NCBI GenBank assembly: GCA_019359015.1
Contig: JAHHID010000004.1
Coordinates: 102,764 to 166,763 of the forward strand
From: Spirirestis rafaelensis WJT71-NPBG6
Lineage (GTDB): Bacteria > Cyanobacteriota > Cyanobacteriia > Cyanobacteriales > Nostocaceae
Direction: 5' to 3'
DNA length: 64,000 nucleotides
Positions within the stretch are counted from its first letter, which is position 1. Each line of letters starts with the position of its first letter. Of this stretch, positions 16,856 to 25,627 are shown piece after piece. The position numbers and the translations under genes are program-made. Under the pieces are notes generated by a model. It was given only the letters and a program-made list of their open reading frames with translations, was not told the DNA's origin and ran no database searches.

Positions 16856-17716
16856 TCATAATTTTGAATTCATCCAGCGACGTGTACCAAAAAATTGACA
16901 TGAATAAGCAGCGATATTAGCCGCCTGTGCAAGTGCATCGGGAAAACTTTCTCGTAAAATATAATTACAGAAAGCACCGTGAAAAATATCTCCGGCTCCT
17001 AGTGTATCAACAGGTTGAATTTTTGGTACAACGATGGTTCCAGTTTTCCCTTCCCAGAGGTATTCTATTGGTTTTTCCCCGTGGGTAATAGCAATGTGGG
17101 GAATATTAATTTTATTAAGATATGCAAAAACTTCTTGACTAGTGTGACAGCCAGGGGGGAAAAAATTAGCCGAACAAATCGCGTAATCTACAAAAGGTAA
17201 AACTTCCTCAAAACCAGGTTTCCAGCTACCACCGTCAATCACAACTGGGATATTTTGAGATTTCGCAATTTGCGCGATCGCACCAACTTTCATTTGATGT
17301 CCATCCATCAACACAATATCGACATTTTGTAAAATATCTGGCGGAATAGATTCGCACTTTGCTTGAGCTTTCACAGCATTGATCGAAACCACAGCGCGAT
17401 CGCCTGTAGATTGAGTGACAATAATTGAAGAGACAGGGGGTGGTTCGGTAGCGTTGTTGTCAAGGTCAGCGATCGCTACTTTATAATTATCTAAATCGCC
17501 TCTTATCAACTGCGTCATCGGGTGAGAACCAAGCATTCCCAACACTCTAGCTTGATTACCTAAATGACTGAAAGTAACAGCCGCATTGGTTGCGGGTCCC
17601 CCCGCTGCTACAGTATAGTCAGCAGCAACAATTTTCTGATTATTCTTCGGGGCAGACTCGGCAAGGTAAATTAAATCCAAGGTTACTAAACCGACAAATA
17701 AACCATAATTAGTCAT
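16856..17716 (-). CDS. PfkB-family sugar kinase
   Basis: A 286-residue ribokinase/PfkB-type kinase; substrate not identifiable. It has the N-terminal substrate region VAAGGPATNAAVTFSHLG (about 35-52, first PfkB signature) and the C-terminal DTLGAGDIFHGAF signature near 237-249 with the catalytic Asp of GAGD. The length is slightly short for ribokinase but normal for the family. It is monocistronic by spacing, with heptamer repeats on its 3' side and a repeat-rich 80-bp gap upstream. Confidence 0.85.
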   Translation of the reverse strand: MTNYGLFVGLVTLDLIYLAESAPKNNQKIVAADYTVAAGGPATNAAVTFSHLGNQARVLGMLGSHPMTQLIRGDLDNYKVAIADLDNNATEPPPVSSIIVTQSTGDRAVVSINAVKAQAKCESIPPDILQNVDIVLMDGHQMKVGAIAQIAKSQNIPVVIDGGSWKPGFEEVLPFVDYAICSANFFPPGCHTSQEVFAYLNKINIPHIAITHGEKPIEYLWEGKTGTIVVPKIQPVDTLGAGDIFHGAFCNYILRESFPDALAQAANIAAYSCQFFGTRRWMNSKL

Positions 17717-17795
17717 TGGTCATTAGTTAATGTTAGTAGTTAATGGTGTTCTGAGTTCGTAGTTAAGCGCTCAGTGAAATCGAAAACTTAAGTTG

Positions 17796-18614
17796 ATGGA
17801 AATTCCAGCTAGAATACATCTATTGCCAGCTAAAGGCTCACCTTATGTTGCTGTAATCCGACGCAAGCCATCAAAAATTTTTCATATAATTCGTTGGAAT
17901 ACACAAAACGATAACCTAGAATACGGTTCTTGGTTTAGAGGTCAATTATATCCAAAAAGATGTGATATCTCTTTTGATGGACAATGGATGGTTTATTTAG
18001 CTATGGGTTCCAAAGGTAACACTTGGAATGGGGTTTGTCAGTTACCTTGGTTAAAAACCTATTTGGAAGGAGAGAACTGTGGAACTTGGTTTGGAGGTGG
18101 TTATTGGAAAAGTGAAAAAGAACTATTATTAAATGGTAGGTGGGCAGAACCCAATAAAAGTATTCCTTTTAAACTAGGCTATTTAAATACTCAGTTTGGA
18201 GGGGAAGATTTAGGTGTATTATATCCTCGTTTAGAGCGGGATGGCTGGACCAGAAGCGGAGATAATTACGGCGAGGATAGAAAAGTTGAGAATTCTAAAA
18301 ACTATATCGTTGAATGCCTTCGCGATGATGGTTGGTATTATCAACCAACTCAAAAACATCCGACATTAAGAATGTATTATCAAGGATATTTTGGTAATCA
18401 ACGTGGATACAGTTTTAAGTTTACTATAGATGAGTATCCTGAACTGCTTGATTCTGATGTTGACTGGGTAACTTGGGATTTTTTGGGTAATTTAGTCTTT
18501 GCTAAATACGGGATGCTTGATAAATACGAGCTTAATGACTTCAACAAAGGCAAGCCGAGTTTTTGCAAAGATTTGGAACCTCTATTACCTTATGGCAAAA
18601 ATATAGCATTTTAA
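17796..18614 (+). CDS. conserved-looking protein of unknown function
   Basis: A 272-residue protein from ATG 17796. It is rich in Trp, Gly and Tyr with repeated short motifs (GSWFRGQLYP, GTWFGGGYW, LLLNGRWAEP, TRSGDNYGED), suggesting a beta-propeller-like or WG-type fold. There are no signal peptide and no membrane segments. I do not recognise the family. The gene is more AT-rich than rsmI, which follows after 37 bp. Confidence 0.65.
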   Translation: MEIPARIHLLPAKGSPYVAVIRRKPSKIFHIIRWNTQNDNLEYGSWFRGQLYPKRCDISFDGQWMVYLAMGSKGNTWNGVCQLPWLKTYLEGENCGTWFGGGYWKSEKELLLNGRWAEPNKSIPFKLGYLNTQFGGEDLGVLYPRLERDGWTRSGDNYGEDRKVENSKNYIVECLRDDGWYYQPTQKHPTLRMYYQGYFGNQRGYSFKFTIDEYPELLDSDVDWVTWDFLGNLVFAKYGMLDKYELNDFNKGKPSFCKDLEPLLPYGKNIAF

Positions 18615-18651
18615 AATCCTCAGTACTTTTTGACAACCAAAGAAATCAATA

Positions 18652-19551
18652 ATGCAAACCGATCCTAAACCAAGAACACTTTACATCGTCGGCACACCAA
18701 TTGGCAATCTGGAAGATATGACTTTCCGGGCGGTGCGAATTTTGCAAACGGTGGATATAATTGCAGCGGAAGACACGCGTCACACCGGGAAACTGCTACA
18801 ACATTTTCAAGTTAAAACACCACAGGTAAGTTACCACGAGCATAATCGTCAGAGTCGCATCCCAGAATTATTAGAGCATTTAGGTAACGGCAAAGCGATC
18901 GCTCTAGTCACAGATGCAGGTATCCCCCTAATTTCCGATCCGGGATATGAATTGGTGAAAGCTTGTATTGACGCGCTTGTATCAGTAGTACCAATTCCTG
19001 GGGCTAGTGCTGCAATTACAGCTTTGAGTGCAGCAGGGTTGCCTACAGATAGATTTGTCTTTGAAGGCTTTTTGCCTGCCAAAGCTCAACAACGCCGAGA
19101 ACATTTAGAATTTTTACAGACAGAATCTCGCACTTTGATTTTCTACGAATCGCCGCACCGATTGCAAGAGACTTTACAAAATTTAGCAGAAATTTTCGGA
19201 AATAATCGCCAAATTGTCTTGGCGCGAGAGTTAACTAAATTACATGAAGAGTTTTTGCGCTTTACAATTGCCGAAGCGATCGCCCATTACCAAAATCGCG
19301 AACCCCAAGGCGAGTATACCTTAGTAGTGGCAGGAACTCCACCCGACCAACCGCAACTGAGCGAAGCCGAACTAAAGGCAGAGTTAATTGCGATCATGAG
19401 GCAGGGAATATCGCGATCGCAAGCTAGCCGTCAGTTAGCAAAAGTTACATCCTTACCCCGTCGCTATCTTTATCAACTCGCTCTTGCAATCCAAACATTT
19501 AACGAAGAGACTGATATCATAAAAGAAGACATAATCGGTGGAGAAGAATAA
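18652..19551 (+). CDS. rsmI: 16S rRNA (cytidine1402-2'-O)-methyltransferase RsmI
   Basis: SAM-dependent 2'-O-methyltransferase for C1402 in the decoding centre of 16S rRNA. 299 residues. Signature segments: YIVGTPIGNLEDMTFRAV (about 10-27), AAEDTRHTGKLL (about 39-50), TDAGIPLISDPGYELV (about 87-102), PGASAAITALSAAGLPTD (about 117-134) and FYESPHRL near 163-170. The last 50 residues form the usual helical C-terminal domain. Confidence 0.95.
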   Translation: MQTDPKPRTLYIVGTPIGNLEDMTFRAVRILQTVDIIAAEDTRHTGKLLQHFQVKTPQVSYHEHNRQSRIPELLEHLGNGKAIALVTDAGIPLISDPGYELVKACIDALVSVVPIPGASAAITALSAAGLPTDRFVFEGFLPAKAQQRREHLEFLQTESRTLIFYESPHRLQETLQNLAEIFGNNRQIVLARELTKLHEEFLRFTIAEAIAHYQNREPQGEYTLVVAGTPPDQPQLSEAELKAELIAIMRQGISRSQASRQLAKVTSLPRRYLYQLALAIQTFNEETDIIKEDIIGGEE

Positions 19552-19751
19552 CCAATTTAGGATTAAAGTAGATTTTCTTCAACTCCGATAAGGACTGAGA
19601 TGTAACTGAGTAGTAATTTTACTACCAGTAAGTGCATAAAACCCACTTGGGCACAATAAATTGTGTCTAATCATCATTATGAAAAAGCAGTTTCAATAAA
19701 ATTGAGGCTACTATTACAATGGAAATTATTCATAATGAGGAACAAGTCAGA

Positions 19752-19931
19752 ATGACCCAAGTGGTTTTAGGAGACAACGAAGGCATAGATTCGGCTCTAC
19801 GTCGCTTTAAACGCCAGGTTTCCAAAGCTGGAATATTAGCCGATGTCAAGTATCATCGCCACTTTGAAACACCCATAGAAAAACGCAAACGTAAAGCAGT
19901 AGCAGCTAGACGCAAACGCCGTTTTAAATAA
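19752..19931 (+). CDS. rpsU: 30S ribosomal protein S21 (bS21), copy 2
   Basis: 59 residues from the ATG at 19752 ([20 protein letters not shown]); a frame extending 11 codons upstream lacks similarity. It ends in a very basic tail ([14 protein letters not shown]). It is a paralogue of the copy at 14417. No rbp gene is next to it. Cyanobacteria often carry more than one S21; differential use is possible but not shown here. Confidence 0.94.
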   Translation: MTQVVLGDNEGIDSALRRFKRQVSKAGILADVKYHRHFETPIEKRKRKAVAARRKRRFK

Positions 19932-20490
19932 ACCTATTTAGTGCTGCGGTTACTTGATGACATGACGTTAAACAAGCCACAGCGCATTCAAATCATTTTT
20001 AAACAAACTTTCGCGATCACACCCCAAGAAGGGGTGTGAGTGCGTTGAACCAAGCGATGTACAAGAAGTATCATTAATTGTAACTATGGTTAGATAAAGC
20101 AATACCGTTTCTATGTAAAGATGCGTCTAAGATCGCCCACGCAGGTGGAGAGAAGTTTGCTCGGAGGTTTCCTCCGAGCAAAGCTTTGGAGCTTTGTTCG
20201 TATAGCCTTGCCAGTGCGTTGGGAAGGACACCTGCACTCTAAGGGTTTCCCACCCCACATGCGTGACTGTCGCTTCTAGCTAGCCGCGCAGAGCCTGTTC
20301 ACCTAGGGTGCGCTTGGCGCAGGGCAATAAAGCTCAACATCATAGAGAATTGGTATAAGCCATAATTATATAGATTGCAAAATTAGCGTCGTACAAAGGT
20401 TTCCTTCGTTCAAATAACTAGCGTTTTAGCAACCAAAACTAACACACATCAAGGTTTTTGTTGCATGACGCTCAACCTACTATTAATGAC
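19932..20490. other. repeat-rich intergenic region
   Basis: No gene seen. It contains a CACACCCC/GGGGTGTG hairpin (about 20017-20039), the palindrome GCTCGGAGG/CCTCCGAGC (20159-20179), and a copy of the dispersed CTTTGTTCGTATAGCC repeat (20192-20207), whose relatives are at 13263, 21597, 46956 and 47023. The segment near 20230-20340 is a patchwork of short interspersed repeats. Confidence 0.5.
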
Positions 20491-21123
20491 TCAAGATTCC
20501 GAATTGCTGATAGTATAGCTATTACAGCGATTCATCGCCTTTTCTACTCCTTGCTTTAGGCTGAGTTCTACACACTCAACCACGAATTGGAGTACCTCAG
20601 ACATCAATTTAGTTTCGTTGGCAGAAAATCGCCCCAGCACATGGGATACAGTATTAGAATCATCGCTACTAGCAGCATTTTTTGGTTTACCAATGCCGAT
20701 TCGCAAACGGGGAAAGTTTTGAGTGCTAAAATGAGCGATCGCACTTTTCATTCCATTATGTCCCCCAGCGGAACCAGATAAGCGCAGGCGAGTTTTTCCT
20801 AAAGGTAAATCCATATCATCATAAATCACCAGCACTGACTCAGGCGGCAATTTGTACCAACTTATCACCGCTTGCATTGACTGTCCGGAGAGATTCATAT
20901 AAGTAAGTGGCTTCAGCAAGCGGATTTTGGCTTTATTTGGTGCAATTCCTTCGCCGTATTCACCCTGAAACTTACGATTTTCCGCCAAAGGAATCTTCCA
21001 AGAACGAGATAGCGCATCCACAGCTGCAAAGCCGATATTGTGGCGTGTTTTATCGTACTTAGGTTCTGGATTCCCCAAACCAACAATTAGCTGGGGAATT
21101 ACCATCGTCACAGCTTCTGTCAT
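20491..21123 (-). CDS. pth: peptidyl-tRNA hydrolase
   Basis: Cleaves peptidyl-tRNA released from stalled ribosomes. 210 residues, a normal length. LIVGLGNPEPKYDKTRHNIGF at 12-32 contains N18 and the catalytic H28; VIYDDMDLPLG near 97-107 contains the conserved Asp; GSAGGHNGMKS near 115-125 is the third signature. An alternative start is residue 7 (MVIPQL). It lies 7 bp downstream of tatA on the same strand, so the two are very likely one transcript. Confidence 0.96.
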   Translation of the reverse strand: MTEAVTMVIPQLIVGLGNPEPKYDKTRHNIGFAAVDALSRSWKIPLAENRKFQGEYGEGIAPNKAKIRLLKPLTYMNLSGQSMQAVISWYKLPPESVLVIYDDMDLPLGKTRLRLSGSAGGHNGMKSAIAHFSTQNFPRLRIGIGKPKNAASSDDSNTVSHVLGRFSANETKLMSEVLQFVVECVELSLKQGVEKAMNRCNSYTISNSES

Positions 21124-21130
21124 TTTGCCT

Positions 21131-21403
21131 TTAGCTTTGTTGTGAAGAAGTGGCAGTATCCTTCTCTAATGAAGACGCTTCAATCTGCTTCGGTTGAAGT
21201 TCAGCAGTAGTTTTCACAGCTTCTTCTAATTTTTCAGCTTCCTGCTTAAACTCATTTTGAAACTCCGACGAAGCTTCTTGAAAGCCACGAATAGCTTTAC
21301 CCATACTACGTCCAATTTCTGGCAGCTTCTTCGGACCAAAGATTAATAGCGCTACTACCATAATTAGACCCATTTCTGGCAGACCAATACCAAATATATT
21401 CAT
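21131..21403 (-). CDS. tatA: twin-arginine translocase subunit TatA
   Basis: A 90-residue pore-type subunit of the Tat pathway, which exports folded proteins across plasma and thylakoid membranes. One N-terminal membrane helix (about 8-22) is followed by the hinge FGPKKLPEIGRSMGKAIRGF, then an amphipathic helix and a charged tail (EFQNEFKQEAEKLEEA). The family's N-terminal acidic residue is E10. No tatC is in the window. Confidence 0.93.
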   Translation of the reverse strand: MNIFGIGLPEMGLIMVVALLIFGPKKLPEIGRSMGKAIRGFQEASSEFQNEFKQEAEKLEEAVKTTAELQPKQIEASSLEKDTATSSQQS

Positions 21404-21743
21404 GATTTTTTATCCTCTAAATTCAAAAACCGAGCCATAACCCTACATATGTAGTTTAGTAAATAGTTAGTCGATAGTGGTTAGTTATTAGTTAACTGAT
21501 ATCTTGCACCTACCAAGCGAAGGGTAGAACTATACGGGCAAAGCCTGCCGACCCAGGCTCTAAAACCCTTGATTTACCCTAGCCCACGCAGGTGGGCTTT
21601 GTTCGTATAGCGACACCCTTATAGGGTGTTGATACTTTGGTGCAAGTTGTTAGTTAATGGGAATTTAAAGAGGGGAAAAGGGGAAAAATATTAGCAATGC
21701 CCATTACCCAATAACCACCAACACCCAACAACTAACAGCTTAC
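21404..21743. other. repeat-rich spacer between tatA and psbH
   Basis: Contains GTTAGTG-type heptamers (21458-21500), a copy of the CTTTGTTCGTATAGC repeat (21597-21611), a small palindrome ACACCCTTATAGGGTGT (21613-21629), and complementary CAACAACTAAC-type units near 21718-21738. No gene seen. Confidence 0.5.
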
Positions 21744-21765
21744 AAAAAAACCCGGACAAACCGGG
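21744..21765 (-). terminator. intrinsic terminator of psbH
   Basis: On the minus strand, CCCGG/CCGGG with an AAA-type loop is followed by seven T residues. It lies 44 bp past the psbH stop. Clean Rho-independent shape. Confidence 0.75.
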
Positions 21766-21808
21766 TATGCGATCGCTTGCAATCGCTTGCTTTGTCATGT
21801 GGCATTAA

Positions 21809-22012
21809 TTAGGTGCCTAAACTCCGCCAGTCTACATTTACATCCTGAATTAGTAGTGAGGAGTTGTAAACTTGGAGAATAATCAGCAAAAACACCAAAA
21901 ATAACAGCATAAAAATACCCATCACAGGAGTGGTACCCCAACCAGGGGCTACTTTACCATACTCAGAGTTCAATGGTCTGAGGATATCTCCCAACCTAGT
22001 CCGTTGTGCCAT
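21809..22012 (-). CDS. psbH: photosystem II protein H
   Basis: A 67-residue single-pass thylakoid protein of the PSII core, near CP47. [20 protein letters not shown] is the stromal N-terminus, [20 protein letters not shown] leads into the membrane helix (about 29-47), and the lumenal tail is [15 protein letters not shown]. It is divergent from psbN with an 88-bp promoter gap, the standard arrangement. Confidence 0.97.
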   Translation of the reverse strand: MAQRTRLGDILRPLNSEYGKVAPGWGTTPVMGIFMLLFLVFLLIILQVYNSSLLIQDVNVDWRSLGT

Positions 22013-22100
22013 AGTTCACCTTAAGATTAGAGATGCAAAAGCTTTTTTTAATCTTCTGTAATATTCTATAAGAATAGCACTCATAATTTATTTTTTGATT

Positions 22101-22232
22101 ATGGAACCCGCAACAGTTCTTATCATTTCTGTATGTGCAGGAGTGATCGCCATCACCGTAGCATCGATTTATACTTCTTTTGGTCCTCCAAGCAAGCAAT
22201 TAAGCGATCCTTTTGAAGATCACGAAGATTAG
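22101..22232 (+). CDS. psbN: protein PsbN
   Basis: A 43-residue single-pass membrane protein (MEPATVLIISVCAGVIAI, then SIYTSFGPPSKQLSDPF). PsbN is needed for PSII assembly/repair in plants but is not a stable PSII subunit. Opposite strand to psbH, as in other cyanobacteria and plastids. The frame is ATG to TAG with 44 codons. Confidence 0.95.
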   Translation: MEPATVLIISVCAGVIAITVASIYTSFGPPSKQLSDPFEDHED

Positions 22233-22239
22233 AATCATT

Positions 22240-22268
22240 CGTAGTCAGCGCGAAGAGCGCTAACTACG
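22240..22268. terminator. hairpin between convergent psbN and mannosidase genes
   Basis: CGTAGTCAGCGC pairs with GCGCTAACTACG around GAAGA. No T run. It is a copy of a dispersed CGTAGT-AGCGCT repeat and may serve both strands as a terminator. Confidence 0.45.
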
Positions 22269-22277
22269 ACGAAGACA

Positions 22278-25200
22278 TCAAAGCTGAGGAATAACTTTAA
22301 AGCTAGAGATTTTCCAAGGCTTCACGCTATGAGATGAGGATTCAGAGGTGGACGAATAGTGTTCCAACAAATCCACTGAATCCCCCAAATTTAACCCTAA
22401 ATCGCTTGTCATAGCCAACTCAGCGGTTTCTCCGTGGCATTCATAACACCGGAGAATCCACTTTTGTTGGTCATCTTCGGCTTGTTTAAATGCCATTAAA
22501 ATTAAATTCTCCGCTGAGAAATTCAAGAAACTGGCGCTTTGGGTAGCGCTGAGTTTTGAGTTTGCAGCTCTAACTGGGTTTAAGATAACTTGCAGCGGGG
22601 TGTTCAATTCATACCCGCGTCTTACCGTATGAGCAGATTCCCAGCTACCACCGTGGGGATACAAGGCATACGTAAATTCGTGAAAGCCTCGGTCGGCTTC
22701 TGGGTCGGGCCATTTGGGACTGCGTAATAGTGTCAAGCGTAATTGTTGCGGTTGACTGTCGTAACCGTATTTACAATCGTTCAGCAAACTAACACCGTAA
22801 ATGCACTCATCTTGTTTTTCAGTCAAATCAGCCCAACGTAAAGCCGGGACTTCCCATTTTGCTTGTTCCGCTGGGGTTTCGCGTTTGGTTGGACGTCGAA
22901 TTGCACCGCAAGGAATTTCATAGGTAGCAAAATCAGCTTCTACATTTAAGGGAAAAGCTGCTTTCACTAAAACTTGACTTTCTTGCCAATTAACAGTGGT
23001 GACAATTTTGAGCATGGGTGAACCAGCTTGTAAGATATAATCTTGACAAAATTCCGATTGTCCTAATTGACGCACCACCCGCAAGCGATTTTGTACTACA
23101 CCTTGTTCTAACCATTGAATAGATTTAAGCTGCGTCGGTGGTAAAGGATGCTGGGCATAATTTGGATCAATATTCCAAGCATCCCAGTACTGTCCGCTAT
23201 CTTGAAAAGCTTGCAATTGATTACCTGCACCACTCAAAACTTCTCTTTGATAAACTTTGTCAAAAACACTTGATAAATCTCCCGTCTGGGGGTCAACGAT
23301 AACCCGGATGAATTCATTTTCAAGAATCCAGTCATCCCAGAGAGGGGGAGAGGAGGAGAGGGGGAGGGGGGGAGAGGGGGAAAGCCAAAAAAGGTGATAG
23401 CCAACGGGTGGAATATCGCTTGCGAGAAATAGCAGCGTTGATGCTTCAGTTAGTTGCGAGTCAAGCTGTTTTCCTTCATCGTTGTATATCTGCCATTCTT
23501 GGTTAGCTGCTGCGGTTGGTAAAGAAACCGTAACTACCTCAGAACGCTGCCAATTGAGAGAATTAAAAACTATAACAGGTAAACTCTCAGGTTGTGGTGG
23601 TTCTGGTAGAGTAATGTGAGATGCGATCGCACTCAATGAATTTTGCAATATCTTTGATCCAACCTTTTCCACTTCCTGCCAAGTGGGAAGTGCATCCGTG
23701 TAAACTTCTGTAATCGAAGAACCGGGCAAAATATCGTGAAACTGGTTAAATAACACCTTTTTCCATGCTGCTTCTATCTCCGCTTTCGGATAGGTAGCTT
23801 CACAGATGATTGTCGCCAAAGCCGCAAACAATTCAGCTTCATACAACAACTTTTCACAACGACGATTCCAACGTTTTTGATCCGCGTGGGTGGTATAACA
23901 TCCGCGATGGAATTCTAAATAAAGTTCGTCATTCCAGGTGGGGAAGGGGGGAGTGGGGGAGTGGGAGAGGGGGGGAGTGGGAGAGGGGGGGAAAGATGTT
24001 TCCCATGTTCCTATGTCTCCTTGTCTCCTTGTCTCCTTGTCTCCTTGTCCCCCTGTCTGCTTAATCTGCTGTAAATATTTCTCTGCTGTGGTGAATTCTA
24101 ACTGCGGGAAGAAAGACGATTTTTGCCAGCGTTGGGCGGTTTCTAACATATCACGAGTGGGACCGCCGCCGTGATCGCCGACACCGGGAAGCCAAAGACA
24201 ATCTTGTAAATTAGTTTGACTTTGCCATTCACAAGCATATGATGCCATTTTTACCGGATCGATGCCTTCACCGATGAGTGCAGACATAAGACTGAATACT
24301 TCACTGCCATCAGGCGATCGCCACCAAAAAGCGCCATAATCAAACTTAGTCGTATCATTCCAACGCAACTTCTGAGTGACAAAAAACTCAATTCCAGCCA
24401 AAGCGAAAAACTGCGGTAAAGTTGCACAGAAACCAAAAGTATCCGGAACCCATACTATAGTCGAAAGCTTGCCGAATTTTTCTAAAACATAGCGCTGACC
24501 ATATAATAGTTGACGAGCGATCGCTTCACCACCAATCAAATTAAGTTCCGGTTCAACCCAAAAACCGCCTAAAACTTCCCAACGTCCCGCTGCTACAGCC
24601 TTTTGAATCGCTGCAAACAAATCCGGACGATGTTCTTCCACCCAAGCATAAAGTGCCGGAGTCGAATGACAGAAAATTAACTCCGGAAAATCCTCTTGCA
24701 ACTTCAAAACCGACTCAAAAGTACTTTGTGCAGCTTGCCAAGTTTCACTCACCCGCCATAACCATGCTAAATCAAGGTGAGCATGACCCAAGAGATAGAT
24801 TTTAGAATTTAGATTTTCGATTTTGAATTCAATCAAGTTTTGACGCATCGCCAAAAGTCTTCTTTCAACCTCTCCCTCCTCTTCCTCTGCGTCCTCTGCT
24901 TCTCTGCGGTTCGTTATCTCCCCCACCACCCCTGCCAAAACATCCAACTTATCCGGTGCAAACCTTTCCAAATAACACCGCAACACAGCCAACTCATCAG
25001 CCACAAAACCCGGATCTGGACGATTATCATCCATCGATTCATAGACAAAAAGCGATCGCACCAACGCACCTTCAGAATGTCCCGGACTTGTCAACCGTAC
25101 AGCAATAATAAACTCCTCCCCTGGCGTTACCCCACGACTAAGTAACACCCTCGGTGAACAATCAAACAAATCACCTTCAACCACCAACTCACCATTAACA

Positions 25201-25523
25201 TAAACCTGGGCAGAATCCGCCCACCAAGTCAGTGCCAAACGCAAACATAAACCAGTTAAAGGAAAAGCATGTAAATTTTGGGGAACTATTAATTTTTGCG
25301 CCAACCATAGCACTTTTCGCCCCCCAGCCCAAGCAATATGTTTTTTCTCATTCAATTCTACAGGTGTCCAAACAGACAATTCTGATAACGTAATATCCGC
25401 ATTAGCTAAATCAGCTTCGTTATATAGCCAGGTAGACTGAACATTTACTTGACAACAAGAGCGTAATAGCTCAATTGCTTCCACAATCAATTTAGTATGA
25501 GATGGGAGTACAGGAGGGATCAT
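22278..25523 (-). CDS. alpha-mannosidase, glycoside hydrolase family 38
   Basis: A 1081-residue GH38 exo-alpha-mannosidase, zinc-dependent, probably cytoplasmic since no signal peptide is seen. The catalytic domain begins near residue 245: LLGHAHLDLAWLWRVSETW has the zinc-binding HxD; the nucleophile Asp lies in WVPDTFGFCATLPQ (about 358-371); LPGVGDHGGGPTRD follows. The C-terminal half is the usual beta-domain. Three low-complexity inserts derive from interspersed DNA repeats: NRREAEDAEEEEGEVERR near 205-222, QGDKETRRQGD to FPPSPTPPLSHSPTPP near 488-528, and SPSPPLPLSSSPPLW near 713-727. None breaks the frame. Confidence 0.9.
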   Translation of the reverse strand: MIPPVLPSHTKLIVEAIELLRSCCQVNVQSTWLYNEADLANADITLSELSVWTPVELNEKKHIAWAGGRKVLWLAQKLIVPQNLHAFPLTGLCLRLALTWWADSAQVYVNGELVVEGDLFDCSPRVLLSRGVTPGEEFIIAVRLTSPGHSEGALVRSLFVYESMDDNRPDPGFVADELAVLRCYLERFAPDKLDVLAGVVGEITNRREAEDAEEEEGEVERRLLAMRQNLIEFKIENLNSKIYLLGHAHLDLAWLWRVSETWQAAQSTFESVLKLQEDFPELIFCHSTPALYAWVEEHRPDLFAAIQKAVAAGRWEVLGGFWVEPELNLIGGEAIARQLLYGQRYVLEKFGKLSTIVWVPDTFGFCATLPQFFALAGIEFFVTQKLRWNDTTKFDYGAFWWRSPDGSEVFSLMSALIGEGIDPVKMASYACEWQSQTNLQDCLWLPGVGDHGGGPTRDMLETAQRWQKSSFFPQLEFTTAEKYLQQIKQTGGQGDKETRRQGDIGTWETSFPPSPTPPLSHSPTPPFPTWNDELYLEFHRGCYTTHADQKRWNRRCEKLLYEAELFAALATIICEATYPKAEIEAAWKKVLFNQFHDILPGSSITEVYTDALPTWQEVEKVGSKILQNSLSAIASHITLPEPPQPESLPVIVFNSLNWQRSEVVTVSLPTAAANQEWQIYNDEGKQLDSQLTEASTLLFLASDIPPVGYHLFWLSPSPPLPLSSSPPLWDDWILENEFIRVIVDPQTGDLSSVFDKVYQREVLSGAGNQLQAFQDSGQYWDAWNIDPNYAQHPLPPTQLKSIQWLEQGVVQNRLRVVRQLGQSEFCQDYILQAGSPMLKIVTTVNWQESQVLVKAAFPLNVEADFATYEIPCGAIRRPTKRETPAEQAKWEVPALRWADLTEKQDECIYGVSLLNDCKYGYDSQPQQLRLTLLRSPKWPDPEADRGFHEFTYALYPHGGSWESAHTVRRGYELNTPLQVILNPVRAANSKLSATQSASFLNFSAENLILMAFKQAEDDQQKWILRCYECHGETAELAMTSDLGLNLGDSVDLLEHYSSTSESSSHSVKPWKISSFKVIPQL
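23940..24060. repeat. repeat array inside the GH38 gene
   Basis: A G-rich part (GGGGGAGTGGGAGA units) followed by tandem CTCCTTGT units, all in frame within the mannosidase. The same two-part composition occurs at 38593-38744 inside the histidine kinase. Shorter relatives lie at 23340-23388 and 24855-24915 in the same gene. Confidence 0.75.
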
Positions 25524-25627
25524 ATTTCGCTAAGATGATGGCACTTACTATAATTAACAGCTTGTCGTTTTTATTGTTAGACAGCAGTCAAAACCAATAA
25601 CGACCCGCTCAATAAAAGTTCATCACT

